Source: Alphaproteobacteria bacterium
GTDB lineage: Bacteria; Pseudomonadota; Alphaproteobacteria; Rhizobiales; JAJFHC01
DNA length: 38,124 nucleotides
NCBI GenBank assembly: GCA_021775805.1
Contig: JAJFHD010000109.1
Span: 1-38,124 of the forward strand
Reading direction: 5' to 3'
Made by a program: the position numbers and the translations under genes. Positions 8,738-17,976 of the stretch are shown piece by piece. The notes beneath the pieces were generated by a model. It had not been told where the DNA came from. It did no database searches and saw nothing but the letters and a program-made list of their open reading frames with translations. The first letter of the stretch is position 1. Each line of letters begins with the position of its first letter.

Positions 8738-9337
8738 GTGTACAAGTTGATTGGCAGTCCCAAGACGCGGGCGTTCAGGGTTCTGTGGATGATTGAGGAA
8801 CTCGGGCTGGAATGCGAACTGGAAAACGTTCCACCACGCTCCGACCCGGCCGTCGCTGCGAATCCTTCGGGCAAGATCCCGTCATTTTCCGATGACGGCA
8901 CCATCATCATCGATTCAACAGCGATCATCCAGTACCTCGCGGACAAGCACGGTCAACTTACCTTCAAGGCCGGAACTCTCGAACGGGCTCACCAGGACAG
9001 TTTCACCCAGTTCGGGCTCGACGACATGGACGGCATCTTGTGGACGGCTGCAAAACACACCTTCATTTTCCCCGAAGAGAAACGAGCGGCAGGCGCGGTG
9101 GACGCCTGTATCTGGGACTTCAACAATGCCATGTCGGTCTTTGGAAAACGACTTGGGAGCAATCAATTCGTAATGGGCGACGTCTTCACGGTTCCCGATA
9201 TCGTTATCGGACACTGCGCTGGCTGGGCGTCCAACATGGGAATCGATTGGCCGGAAGGTGCGGTTTCGGATTACTTTGAGCGGGTTCGCTCTCGTCCCGC
9301 ATTCCGGAAAGCCTGGGAGATCCGGGAGAACGCATGA
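8738..9337 (+). CDS. glutathione S-transferase family protein
   Basis: A 199-residue soluble GST. The N-terminal thioredoxin-like half has the cis-proline glutathione-binding segment NPSGKIPSF (residues 44-52) and DSTAIIQYLADKHG, where the acidic residue and Ser normally hold the gamma-glutamyl group. A helical C-terminal half follows. The start is GTG at 8738, supported by AAGGAG at 8726-8731 six bases upstream; the nearby ATG at 8736 is out of frame. It sits 49 bp after fghA and may be in the same transcript. The substrate is unknown; its neighbours suggest handling of aldehyde or other electrophile conjugates, which is inference. Confidence 0.87.
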   Translation: MYKLIGSPKTRAFRVLWMIEELGLECELENVPPRSDPAVAANPSGKIPSFSDDGTIIIDSTAIIQYLADKHGQLTFKAGTLERAHQDSFTQFGLDDMDGILWTAAKHTFIFPEEKRAAGAVDACIWDFNNAMSVFGKRLGSNQFVMGDVFTVPDIVIGHCAGWASNMGIDWPEGAVSDYFERVRSRPAFRKAWEIRENA

Positions 9338-9526
9338 TTTTCTCTTGCGTCTTTTCGCCAAGTTGCCGCCAATGGGGCTCTTGATCGAAAAGATGCCCGG
9401 ATTGCAGTGTTATGGCTAACGGGAATAAATGCCGCCGCCGGTTCCTTTTTCTATTGAATTATTGCCTGCGCGCTCCAAATTGACTTGGAAGGACCGATTT
9501 CGGTGGGAGTCGGGGCACGACGCGCG

Positions 9527-9555
9527 TTGCCTGCGGCTTAGGAGTGGTCTATATC
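9527..9555 (+). promoter_or_regulatory. candidate sigma-70 promoter for hflK-hflC
   Basis: The 330-bp stretch from 9338 to 9667 holds no convincing gene. It contains TTGCCT (9527-9532), a 17-bp spacer and TATATC (9550-9555). A tandem CTCATGA (9557-9563 and 9566-9572) follows directly. A perfect hairpin GGCATC-ACC-GATGCC (9627-9641) lies just ahead of the hflK ribosome site GAAAGGA. The promoter is assigned from consensus and spacing only. Confidence 0.5.
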
Positions 9556-9667
9556 CCTCATGATTCTCATGACCTGAAGGGGTTGGTGTTGTTTTTCCCT
9601 TGGTGGTCGTAACAACGAATTTTACCGGCATCACCGATGCCGAGGTGGAAGAAAGGAATGGGTCTTA

Positions 9668-10777
9668 ATGCCCTGGAGTAATCAAAGTGGCGGCGGGGAC
9701 GGCGGAAATCGCGGACCTTGGGGGCAAAGAGGCCCTACAGGCGGCGGCCAGACGCCACCTGATCTTGAAGAAATTCTCAAACGCGGCCAGGACCGCTTGA
9801 AAGGCATATTGCCGGGCGGGTCGCTTGGCGGCACAGGCATTATCATCGCTATTCTAGCGATTGCCGTTCTGTGGCTGGCCAGCGGGTTTTACCGGGTTCT
9901 GACAGATGAGCAGGGTGTTGTCCTGCGGTTCGGCAAATTTACGACCCTGACCCAACCGGGTCTGAACTATCATCTGCCTTATCCGATCGAAACAGCACTC
10001 ACTCCGAAAGTGACCAAGGTCAACCGTGTCGATATCGGCTTGCGGACAAGCGGTGACGACGGGCGGACACGCCGGGCAACGGTTGCCCGGGATGTGCCCG
10101 AGGAAAGCCTGATGCTGACCGGCGACGAAAACATCGTCGATGTGGATTTCTCCGTATTCTGGGTCATCAAGGATGCCGGCGCCTATCTGTTCAACATCCA
10201 GAATCCAGCGGGAACTGTGAAGGCCGTTGCAGAGAGTTCAATGCGTGAAATCATTGGACAAAGCGACATTCAGCCGATCCTGACACAGGCTCGTCAAAAG
10301 ACGGAAACGGCCGTGCAGGAACTTATGCAGAGTACCTTGGACGAGTACAAATCGGGAATTGAGATTACGCAGGTTCAGCTTCAGAAGGTTGATCCGCCGA
10401 CGCAGGTTATCGATTCCTTCCGGGACGTTCAGGCCGCGAAGGCGGACCAGGAACGGTTGAGCAACGAGGCGGAAGCGTATTCCAACAAGGTTATTCCAGA
10501 AGCCCGCGGTGATGCGGCGCGTATTCTGCAGGCAGCCGAAGCCTACAAACAGCAGACAATCGCAGAAGCCCAAGGCCAGGCAGCCCGTTTTCTCTCGGTC
10601 TTTTCCGAGTACCAGAAGGCACCGGATATTACCCGCGAACGCCTGTTCCTTGAAACGATCGAACGCGTATTCGAAGGCAAGAAAAAAATCATTATCGACA
10701 AGAGCGTGGGCGGTCAGCAAGGCGTCGTGCCTTACCTGCCGCTCAATGAACTGACCAAGAAAGGAGGCCAGCAATGA
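9668..10777 (+). CDS. hflK: FtsH protease modulator HflK
   Basis: HflK and HflC form a membrane complex around the FtsH protease and modulate its activity. The 369-residue product has the usual glycine-rich cytoplasmic N terminus (residues 6-55), one membrane helix near 57-75, and an SPFH/band-7 domain beginning FYRVLTDEQGVVLRFGKF. A long coiled-coil region rich in Ala, Glu and Gln follows (about 250-320). A ribosome site (GAAAGGA, 9650-9656) precedes the ATG. The stop overlaps the hflC start by 4 bp, so translation is probably coupled. Confidence 0.96.
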   Translation: MPWSNQSGGGDGGNRGPWGQRGPTGGGQTPPDLEEILKRGQDRLKGILPGGSLGGTGIIIAILAIAVLWLASGFYRVLTDEQGVVLRFGKFTTLTQPGLNYHLPYPIETALTPKVTKVNRVDIGLRTSGDDGRTRRATVARDVPEESLMLTGDENIVDVDFSVFWVIKDAGAYLFNIQNPAGTVKAVAESSMREIIGQSDIQPILTQARQKTETAVQELMQSTLDEYKSGIEITQVQLQKVDPPTQVIDSFRDVQAAKADQERLSNEAEAYSNKVIPEARGDAARILQAAEAYKQQTIAEAQGQAARFLSVFSEYQKAPDITRERLFLETIERVFEGKKKIIIDKSVGGQQGVVPYLPLNELTKKGGQQ

Positions 10778-11655
10778 ATAAGTCCTATCTCGTAGCCCTC
10801 CTGGTCGTTCTCGGTGTTGGTGCCTTTATTGTCTTCAACTCAGCGTTCACGATTTTTCAGACCCAGCAGGCAATCGTCTTTCAGTTCGGTGATCCCAAGC
10901 GGGTGATCAAGGAAGCCGGTCTTTATTTCAAGATGCCATTCATCCAGAACGTGAGTTATCTGGACAAACGCATCCTTGATCTTGATTCTCCGGCTCAGGA
11001 AGTCATTGCATCGGATCAAAAACGTCTGGTCGTCGATGCCTTCGCCCGCTTCTCCATCTCCGATCCCTTGAAGTTCTATCAGTCGGTTGGCAACGAACAG
11101 GTCGCACAGTCACGCATGGCGACGGTTTTGAACTCGGCCGTCAGACGTGTACTTGGCGATTCCAGTTTTTCCGCCCTGGTGCGCGACAGCCGGTCCGACC
11201 TCATGCGCAAGATTACCGTCCAGGTAAACTCCGAGGCCAACAAGTTCGGCATTCAGGTGGTCGATGTGAAGATTCGCCGCGCTGACCTGCCGCAAGCCAA
11301 CTCGGAGGCGATTTACCGCCGGATGCAAACGGAACGTCAGCGTGAAGCATCAGAACTGCGTGCGCAAGGGCAGGAGCAGTCTCAGCGCATCAAATCCCGG
11401 GCAGACAGGGAAGTGACGGTTATCAAGGCCGAAGCAACGAGAGACTCTGAAAAACTCCGGGGTGAAGGCGACGCACAGCGCAACAATATCTTTGCGGATG
11501 CCTATGGTCGGGATGCGGATTTCTTTATCTTTTATCGATCCATGCAGGCGTACGAAAGAAGCCTCGCGGGCGATGATACGTCACTGGTGCTGACACCGGA
11601 TTCCGACTTCTTCCGGTTCTTCAACGGTTCGAAAGGCAGAGCTGCGCCGGAATGA
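10774..11655 (+). CDS. hflC: FtsH protease modulator HflC
   Basis: Partner of HflK in the FtsH-regulating band-7 complex. The 293-residue protein has an N-terminal membrane helix (residues 5-24), then FQTQQAIVFQFGDPKRV opening the SPFH domain. It also has the VDVKIRRADLP segment and a charged coiled coil (about 180-235) typical of HflC. Near the C terminus is a FIFYRSMQAYERSL segment conserved in the family. The start codon overlaps the hflK stop, and a shine-dalgarno-like AAGGAGG lies at the end of hflK. The DUF2065 gene overlaps its 3' end by 4 bp. Confidence 0.96.
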   Translation: MNKSYLVALLVVLGVGAFIVFNSAFTIFQTQQAIVFQFGDPKRVIKEAGLYFKMPFIQNVSYLDKRILDLDSPAQEVIASDQKRLVVDAFARFSISDPLKFYQSVGNEQVAQSRMATVLNSAVRRVLGDSSFSALVRDSRSDLMRKITVQVNSEANKFGIQVVDVKIRRADLPQANSEAIYRRMQTERQREASELRAQGQEQSQRIKSRADREVTVIKAEATRDSEKLRGEGDAQRNNIFADAYGRDADFFIFYRSMQAYERSLAGDDTSLVLTPDSDFFRFFNGSKGRAAPE

Positions 11656-11837
11656 CCGACCTGATGGTTGGGATCGGTCTGGTCCTGGTGATAGAGGGTG
11701 TGATTTATGCAGCGGCACCGTCAGCGATGAAACGCATGATGGCGCAGTTGTTCGACATGCCTGACCAGAACCTGCGGTTTGCGGGCGGTGTGTCGGTGGC
11801 GTTTGGCGTTCTGATTGTATGGCTGGTGCGAGGATGA
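11652..11837 (+). CDS. DUF2065 small membrane protein
   Basis: A 61-residue protein of the DUF2065 family with two predicted membrane helices (about residues 4-20 and 42-58) joined by a short basic and Asp-containing loop. Members of this family commonly follow hflC; here the start overlaps the hflC stop (ATGA). A link to the HflKC-FtsH complex is suggested only by this position; no activity is known to me. The closest motif is RFAGGVSVAFGVLIVW at the end. Confidence 0.85.
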   Translation: MTDLMVGIGLVLVIEGVIYAAAPSAMKRMMAQLFDMPDQNLRFAGGVSVAFGVLIVWLVRG

Positions 11838-11988
11838 TCAACACCGGTCACGGTAATCTCAGTGGCTGTGAGCCTTATTATGCCCATAATGCCCTGAAAT
11901 TTGAAGTTGAGGGAAACGCAAGACCCAATGAGGAACCCAGACGGGAACCTCGGACGTCTCGAATTCCCAGCAAGCGAGGAGAACGGTT

Positions 11989-13503
11989 TTGAACGTGCAG
12001 AGACATAGAGCCTCTCGATCGGTGACCCAGGCAGCGCAAACCCCGTCATTGCCGCGGATCGCCTTTATCCTGAGCATGGTCGTAGGCATTTCGCTCATAA
12101 TGATGATGTATGCCGCCAGCCAGGCCCGTGCGCAAGGTCCGCAATCGGTGGCCGATCTGGCAGAACGGTTGTCAGACGCTGTTGTCAACATTTCAACGGC
12201 ACAGAACGTTTCCAGCGACAAGACCGTGCCGTTGCCGTCATTGCCGCCGGGATCGCCGTTCCAGGACTTTTTTGAAGAGTTTCTCGAACGCCAACAACGG
12301 GGAAATCAACCCAAGCGGCCGCGCAAGGTTCAGTCTCTGGGATCGGGCTTCGTGATCGATCCATCGGGCATCATCATTACAAACAACCATGTGATCGCCG
12401 ACGCTGACGAGATTGAGGCCAACTTCGTCGACGGCACGAAGCTCAAGGCCGAGGTCATCGGACGGGATCCCAAGATCGATATAGCGGTTTTGAAGGTCAA
12501 GCCGGAGAAACCGCTCACGGCTGTTCCGTTCGGCGATTCAAACAAGATCCGTGTCGGCGACTGGGTCATGGCAATCGGTAATCCGTTCGGCCTTGGTGGC
12601 ACGGTCACGGTCGGTATCGTCTCGGCGAGAAACCGGGACATCAACTCCGGTCCCTATGACGACTTCATCCAGACCGATGCAGCAATCAACCGGGGCAATT
12701 CCGGCGGACCGCTGTTCAACATGCAGGGCGAAGTGATCGGCGTGAACACGGCGATTATTTCACCGTCCGGCGGATCGATCGGTATCGGCTTTTCTGTGCC
12801 GTCTGCAACTGCTGCTCCGGTTGTTGAACAGCTCCAGAAGTTTGGTGAAACCAGGCGTGGATGGCTTGGCGTCAGAATTCAGACTGTTACCGACGAAATT
12901 GCCGAAAGCCTGGGGCTGGAGTCCAAGAAGGGTGCGCTCGTCGCCGATATCACCAAAGGCGGGCCGGCGGGACCCGCCGGCATCAAGGCGGGAGACATCG
13001 TTTTGTCGTTCGATGGCAAGGATGTGCCAGACATGAGGAGCCTGCCTCGGCTGGTGGCAGATACATCACCGGGCAAAGAAGTCAAGGTTGTCGTCTTGCG
13101 AAAAGGCAAGGAGGTCACCCTTGATGTGACGGTGGGCCGTCTCGAAGAAGGTGAAAAACTGATTGCGAAAAAGGACGCTTCGGACAAGAAGGTTTCTGAA
13201 GAGAAATCCGTCATTGGTCTCAAGCTGTCTGAAATAACCCGGGAATTGCGGCGCAAATACAAGATCGACAAGGCAGTGACCGGCGTAATCGTGACCGGCG
13301 TCGACAGCGGCAGCGAAGCGGCAGAAAAACGCATCCAGGCCGGCGAAGTCGTGGTTGAAGTCAATCAGGAGGAAGTCAAGACACCCCAGGACGTGATTGA
13401 CCGTATCGAAGACGTCCGGAAGTCGGGCCGTGGGTCGGTTCTTCTGACAGTGTCCAAACCGGACGGCGAATTACGATTTACACCGGTGAAGGTTTCCAAA
13501 TAG
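11989..13503 (+). CDS. degP: Do-family periplasmic serine protease with two PDZ domains
   Basis: A DegP/MucD-type protease-chaperone that degrades misfolded envelope proteins. The 504-residue precursor has a long charged N-region and a hydrophobic stretch ending AASQARA, a likely signal peptidase site near residue 44. The trypsin-like triad is His134 (TNNHVIADADEI), Asp164 (KIDIAVLKV) and Ser238 (RGNSGGPLF). Two PDZ domains follow (about 285-375 and 405-495). The start is read as TTG at 11989, supported by GAGGAG at 11976-11981; an ATG at 12076 would leave a shorter but possible signal peptide. It lies 151 bp after the DUF2065 gene, so it may have its own promoter. The symbol follows family usage; DegQ or MucD would be equally fair. 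Confidence 0.93.
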   Translation: MNVQRHRASRSVTQAAQTPSLPRIAFILSMVVGISLIMMMYAASQARAQGPQSVADLAERLSDAVVNISTAQNVSSDKTVPLPSLPPGSPFQDFFEEFLERQQRGNQPKRPRKVQSLGSGFVIDPSGIIITNNHVIADADEIEANFVDGTKLKAEVIGRDPKIDIAVLKVKPEKPLTAVPFGDSNKIRVGDWVMAIGNPFGLGGTVTVGIVSARNRDINSGPYDDFIQTDAAINRGNSGGPLFNMQGEVIGVNTAIISPSGGSIGIGFSVPSATAAPVVEQLQKFGETRRGWLGVRIQTVTDEIAESLGLESKKGALVADITKGGPAGPAGIKAGDIVLSFDGKDVPDMRSLPRLVADTSPGKEVKVVVLRKGKEVTLDVTVGRLEEGEKLIAKKDASDKKVSEEKSVIGLKLSEITRELRRKYKIDKAVTGVIVTGVDSGSEAAEKRIQAGEVVVEVNQEEVKTPQDVIDRIEDVRKSGRGSVLLTVSKPDGELRFTPVKVSK

Positions 13504-13528
13504 GGATCCTCCTCACATCGGAGATTTT

Positions 13529-13556
13529 AAACGGGGCGTTGTTCGGCGCCCCGTTT
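13529..13556. terminator. bidirectional Rho-independent terminator between degP and serB
   Basis: A perfect 10-bp stem, AAACGGGGCG (13529-13538) and CGCCCCGTTT (13547-13556), with an 8-nt loop. A-rich and T-rich ends allow it to act in both directions between the convergent genes. The serB stop codon begins two bases beyond the stem. Confidence 0.88.
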
Positions 13557-13557
13557 C

Positions 13558-14454
13558 TTATTGAGAAAACTCATCCAACCGGTATCCCTGCAGGTAGAGC
13601 AGGGCGGTCAGGTCGCTGTGGACGATACTGACGTCAGCGCAGGCCGCGACCATCGGTTTGGCTTTGAATCCGACGCCCATTCCAGCCGCACCGATCATGT
13701 CGAGATCGTTGGCGCCATCGCCAACCGCAAGAACATCGGCTGAAGTAATGCCCAACCGTTGCGTGAACTCGTTGAGAGCGTCCAATTTTGCTTCGCGGGC
13801 CAAGACCGGTTCGCCGACCTGTCCGCTCAGCAGGTCGCCGTCAAAAAGGAGTTCGTTGGCACGATTTTCTTCAAACCCCACCTGTTGGGCGACGCGCTGG
13901 GTGAAATAGGTGAAGCCGCCGGATACCAAGGCTGTGTAGGCCCCGTGGCGCTGCATGGTCCGAACCAGGGTCCGCGCGCCGGGCCGGATCGTAATCTGGT
14001 GCTCGAAGACATCTGCCAACGCGTCACCGTGAAGGCCCTTGAGAAACGACACGCGATGCTTCAGGGCCTCGCCGAACTCCAGTTCGCCGCGCATGGTGCG
14101 TTCGGTAATGGCGGCGACTTCGTCGCCTTTGCCGCAGGCGGCGGCCACTTCGTCGATGCACTCCTGGTCAATAATCGTGGAGTCCATGTCGGCAATGAGA
14201 ACCCGTTTGCGGCGGTTTGAGTCTTCCTGAACAGCGACATCACAGGGCAATCCCGATACCTGATCAACGGCAGCCTGTTTCAGGCCGGCCAGGACGCCCC
14301 TGTAGTTGTCGACGTGAATGTCGCATGCGACGTTTGAAGCCAGCCACCGGATCGACGGTGTCCCCGGCAGTCCTGCCGCGACCTCCGCCACCCCGTCTTG
14401 TGATAGCGGGTGTAGGGTGTCCGTTGAAATCAGGGTGACGACGAATTGGTTCAT
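13558..14454 (-). CDS. serB: phosphoserine phosphatase
   Basis: Last step of serine synthesis: removes phosphate from O-phosphoserine. The 298-residue protein is a HAD-superfamily enzyme with the nucleophile loop DMDSTIIDQECIDE (about 90-103), a middle SGGFTYFTQRVA segment carrying motif II, and late GDGANDLDMIGAAGMG with the metal-binding Asp residues. An N-terminal ACT-like region of about 80 residues precedes the catalytic domain, as in other long SerB proteins. It is convergent with degP across a shared terminator and divergent from miaA, with only 42 bp between start codons. Confidence 0.95.
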   Translation of the reverse strand: MNQFVVTLISTDTLHPLSQDGVAEVAAGLPGTPSIRWLASNVACDIHVDNYRGVLAGLKQAAVDQVSGLPCDVAVQEDSNRRKRVLIADMDSTIIDQECIDEVAAACGKGDEVAAITERTMRGELEFGEALKHRVSFLKGLHGDALADVFEHQITIRPGARTLVRTMQRHGAYTALVSGGFTYFTQRVAQQVGFEENRANELLFDGDLLSGQVGEPVLAREAKLDALNEFTQRLGITSADVLAVGDGANDLDMIGAAGMGVGFKAKPMVAACADVSIVHSDLTALLYLQGYRLDEFSQ

Positions 14455-14496
14455 GACAAACTTGAGCGCCCGCTCTTGATATGCTTGTTGTGGGAC

Positions 14497-15492
14497 ATGA
14501 CAGTGACAGAGTCTGACACAGGCACAGAACCGTTCAAACCGGGGAATAATGCGTTGATGGTCCTTATTGCAGGACCAACGGCATCGGGCAAGTCCGCGGT
14601 TGCGATGGCGCTCGCAAGCGAACTCAACGGTGTCATTGTCAATGCCGACTCCATGCAGCTTTATCGTGACTTGAACATCCTTTCGGCTCGCCCTTCAATC
14701 TCCGATGAGGCGGCGGTCCCCCACCGACTCTACGGAACGGTTGATGGAGCGGAGGCCTATTCCGTCGGCAAGTGGCTGGATGCCGCAGAGGATGAGATTT
14801 CGAACATCATGAATGCCGGCCAGGTGCCGGTCATTACCGGCGGGACCGGCCTCTATTTTCGGGCACTGGAGAACGGGCTCACGGCAATCCCGGATATCCC
14901 CGCCGGCATCCGGGAGAAGTGGCGCAGCCGGATGGATGCGGAAGGCCCACGGGCACTGCACAAGGCGCTCCGTCTCGTTGACGGCGAGGCAGCCGCAACA
15001 ATCAAGCCGGGCGACCGGCAACGCATCGTCAGGGCCCTGGAGGTTTATGACGCCACCGGCCGGACGATTGCGGCGTGGCAGCGGGAAACGGGACAGGGGC
15101 GTGTGAAACCCGACTGTGAGGTTATCCGGATATGCGTGACCCTCGACCGGGCGGAATTGTATCAACGGTGCGATGCCAGATTTAAGACAATGATTGAAAT
15201 GGGCGCCCTTGACGAAGTTGCACAACTCGTAGCCAGGGGCCTGGACGAAAACCTGCCGGTGATGAAGGCTGTCGGCGTTCGGCAGCTGGCGGCGTATCTG
15301 AGAGGGGAAACTGACCTTGAATCGGCAATTGCCGATGCTCAGATGTGGACCCGGCGCTACGCCAAACGACAGTTGACGTGGCAGCGAGGTAATATGATTT
15401 CGTGGATAAGCCTTTCTGCGCATGATATGGAAAGAAATGGATCAGATTTATTGTCATTTCTTCGCGATAAAGAGTTGACCGGATCGCCCTGA
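14497..15492 (+). CDS. miaA: tRNA dimethylallyltransferase
   Basis: MiaA adds a dimethylallyl group to A37 of tRNAs that read codons starting with U. The product has 331 residues from the ATG at 14497. The P-loop is AGPTASGKSAVA, followed by the substrate segment NADSMQLYRDLNILSARPS, GGTGLYFRAL, and the DRQRIVRALEV and TRRYAKRQLTWQR motifs of the family. An upstream in-frame ATG at 14446 would overlap the divergent serB start, so 14497 is preferred. A 3' tail of about 20 residues is poorly conserved. Confidence 0.94.
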   Translation: MTVTESDTGTEPFKPGNNALMVLIAGPTASGKSAVAMALASELNGVIVNADSMQLYRDLNILSARPSISDEAAVPHRLYGTVDGAEAYSVGKWLDAAEDEISNIMNAGQVPVITGGTGLYFRALENGLTAIPDIPAGIREKWRSRMDAEGPRALHKALRLVDGEAAATIKPGDRQRIVRALEVYDATGRTIAAWQRETGQGRVKPDCEVIRICVTLDRAELYQRCDARFKTMIEMGALDEVAQLVARGLDENLPVMKAVGVRQLAAYLRGETDLESAIADAQMWTRRYAKRQLTWQRGNMISWISLSAHDMERNGSDLLSFLRDKELTGSP

Positions 15493-15605
15493 AACGATAG
15501 GGTTCGCCGCCTTTGGCCAGATTTTCCCTATAAAATCAGCGCAAATGGGCAAATTTTGACAAAATTGACAGTCTATACAAACGGACGATGGAAAGGTTCT
15601 GTACG

Positions 15606-17360
15606 ATGGCGCAGCAAATGACTGGTGCGGAAATCACACTCAAGGCGCTGGTTGACCAGGGCGTGGATGTTATTTTCGGGTATCCGGGCGGCGCAGTGCT
15701 CCCCATCTACGATCAGATCTTCAAGCAGAATCAGATCCGACACATTCTTGTCCGCCACGAACAGGGCGCGGTACATGCCGCAGAAGGGTATGCGCGTTCG
15801 ACCGGCAAGCCCGGTGTCGTTCTTGTGACGTCCGGGCCAGGCGCAACCAACGCGGTTACCGGCCTCACGGATGCCTTGATGGATTCAATTCCAATCGTCT
15901 GCCTTACCGGCCAGGTTGCCACCCATCTGATAGGCAATGACGCGTTCCAGGAAGCTGATGTCGTCGGCATCACGCGCCCATGCACGAAACACAATTACCT
16001 GGTTAAGGATCCCGATGACCTATCGCGGGTTCTGCACGAAGCGTTTTACGTGGCGGCCAATGGGCGCCCGGGTCCGGTTGTCGTGGACATTCCCAAGGAT
16101 GTTCAGTTTGCGAAAGGCAAGTACAGCGGCCCCAACAATGTTGCACATAAAACCTACAGACCACGCGTCAAAGGCGACCAGAATGCGATCCGGGCGGCGG
16201 TAGAACTGATTGCCAACGCCAAGCGGCCGATATTCTATACCGGCGGCGGCATCATCAACTCCGGTCCGGATGCGAGCCGTTTGTTGCGGGACTTTGTCCG
16301 CATGACGGGATACCCGTTGACGTCGACACTGATGGGCCTGGGTGCCTATCCGGCAGCCGATCCCCAGTGGCTGGGAATGCTGGGCATGCATGGCACGTAC
16401 GAGGCCAATCATGCGATGCACGACTGCGATGTCATGATCAACCTCGGGGCACGTTTCGACGACCGTATCACAGGGCGTATCAATGCCTTCTCGCCCGGGT
16501 CGACGAAAATCCACGTTGATATCGACCCCTCGTCGATCAACAAGAACATTAGGGTCGACATCCCGATCATCGGCGATTGCGCCCATGTGCTGGAAGACAT
16601 GATCCGGATCTGGAAAGCGCGGTCGAGCCAGCCCGACAAGGCAGCCCTGGAGAGCTGGTGGCGGCAGATCGATGCCTGGCGGGGCAGGGACTGTCTCAAG
16701 TACAAGAACCGCGACGATGTAATCATGCCGCAATATGCGATCCAGCGGCTGTACGAACTGACCAAGGACCGCGACACCTACATATCGACGGAAGTCGGCC
16801 AGCACCAGATGTGGGCGGCCCAGTACTACAACTTTGAAGAACCCAACCGGTGGATGACATCCGGGGGGCTGGGAACCATGGGTTACGGGTTGCCGGCTGC
16901 TGTCGGCATCCAGCTTGCCCATCCGGACTCCCTCGTCATTGATATTGCGGGCGAGGCGTCAGTGCAGATGACCATGCAGGAGATGTCGACGGCGATACAA
17001 TACCGGCTGCCGATCAAGATCTTCATCCTCAACAACGAATATATGGGCATGGTGCGGCAATGGCAGGAGCTGTTGCATGGCGGCCGGTACTCCGAGAGTT
17101 ACTCGGAAGCCCTGCCCGATTTCGTGAAACTTGCCGAAGCCTATGGCGGGGTCGGCATCCGGGCGCAGAAGCCTGACGAGCTTGACGATGCGATCAACGA
17201 AATGATTTCGGTCGATGCCCCGGTGCTGTTCGACTGTGTCGTCGATAAGACGGCCAACTGTTTCCCGATGATCCCGTCGGGCAAGGCCCACAATGAAATG
17301 CTTCTCGGTGACGAGGACGAAGACTCCGAAGTCTCCGAAGCAGGCAAGGTACTGGTTTAG
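15606..17360 (+). CDS. ilvB: acetolactate synthase large subunit
   Basis: The catalytic subunit of acetohydroxyacid synthase, the first common enzyme of valine, leucine and isoleucine synthesis; it is TPP- and FAD-dependent. The product has 584 residues. The TPP glutamate is in VRHEQGAVHAAEG, and FQEADVVGITRPCTKHN and LGARFDDRITG are family blocks. The TPP/Mg motif reads DIAGEASVQM with Glu450 where many homologues have Asp, followed by FILNNEYMGMVRQWQ. The ATG at 15606 follows GGAAAGG with 9-nt spacing; a second in-frame ATG at 15588 lies over that site and is less likely. ilvN follows after 97 bp. The 113-bp upstream gap contains A/T-rich sequence with TTGACA-like strings but no clear leader peptide. 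Confidence 0.96.
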   Translation: MAQQMTGAEITLKALVDQGVDVIFGYPGGAVLPIYDQIFKQNQIRHILVRHEQGAVHAAEGYARSTGKPGVVLVTSGPGATNAVTGLTDALMDSIPIVCLTGQVATHLIGNDAFQEADVVGITRPCTKHNYLVKDPDDLSRVLHEAFYVAANGRPGPVVVDIPKDVQFAKGKYSGPNNVAHKTYRPRVKGDQNAIRAAVELIANAKRPIFYTGGGIINSGPDASRLLRDFVRMTGYPLTSTLMGLGAYPAADPQWLGMLGMHGTYEANHAMHDCDVMINLGARFDDRITGRINAFSPGSTKIHVDIDPSSINKNIRVDIPIIGDCAHVLEDMIRIWKARSSQPDKAALESWWRQIDAWRGRDCLKYKNRDDVIMPQYAIQRLYELTKDRDTYISTEVGQHQMWAAQYYNFEEPNRWMTSGGLGTMGYGLPAAVGIQLAHPDSLVIDIAGEASVQMTMQEMSTAIQYRLPIKIFILNNEYMGMVRQWQELLHGGRYSESYSEALPDFVKLAEAYGGVGIRAQKPDELDDAINEMISVDAPVLFDCVVDKTANCFPMIPSGKAHNEMLLGDEDEDSEVSEAGKVLV

Positions 17361-17457
17361 CGAACAGAATTAACTGCGATTTTGACGTCGGTATTGTCGG
17401 GGCTGTCGATCGAAAACGGCACCAGACCTTGCGGACGCCCGGAAAGTTGGAACGATC

Positions 17458-17976
17458 ATGAAAGAAGACCAAACAGTCGAGCGGCATACGATGTCGATTC
17501 TGGTGGACAACGAAGCCGGCGTACTGGCGCGGGTCATCGGCCTCTTCTCGGGGCGGGGATACAACATCGACTCCCTGACGGTAACGGAAGTCGATATCGA
17601 GGACCACGTGTCAAGGATCACGATCGTCACGACCGGAACACCGATGGTGATCGAACAGATCAAGGCTCAGCTGGAACGGCTGGTGCCGATTCACTCGGTC
17701 GTCGACCTTACGGTCGCCGGACGCTCTCTTGAGCGCGAGTTGGCTCTGGTCAAAGTGTCAGGGACAGGCGAAAAGCGGGTCGAAGCTTTGCGTCTGTCAG
17801 ACGCTTTTCGGGCTCGCGTGGTCGATGCCACCAACGATTCATTTGTTTTCGAGCTGACGGGGGCGCCCGACAAGATCAATGCCTTCGTCAGGTTGATGGA
17901 GGGTCTCGGTCTCGTTGAAGTGTCGCGTACCGGCGTGGCGGCCATTTCGCGCGGTGCGGAGGGCATGGCGCACTAG
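17458..17976 (+). CDS. ilvN: acetolactate synthase small (regulatory) subunit
   Basis: The regulatory subunit confers valine feedback inhibition on IlvB. The 172-residue protein has an N-terminal ACT domain (HTMSILVDNEAGVLARVIGL, about 10-80, with the effector-site glycine) and an ALS-type C-terminal domain (about 95-165) ending in a VSRTGVAAISRG segment. The order ilvB-ilvN-ilvC is typical of alphaproteobacteria. It is separated from ilvC by 136 bp. Confidence 0.95.
   Translation: MKEDQTVERHTMSILVDNEAGVLARVIGLFSGRGYNIDSLTVTEVDIEDHVSRITIVTTGTPMVIEQIKAQLERLVPIHSVVDLTVAGRSLERELALVKVSGTGEKRVEALRLSDAFRARVVDATNDSFVFELTGAPDKINAFVRLMEGLGLVEVSRTGVAAISRGAEGMAH

Noticed and set aside
9416..9634. Minus-strand 72-codon frame between the GST gene and hflK
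   Set aside because: No ribosome site, no recognisable homology, and it lies over the likely hflK promoter.
15493..15605. Possible attenuator leader before ilvB
   Set aside because: The gap has no frame enriched for Ile, Val or Leu codons and no strong competing hairpins.
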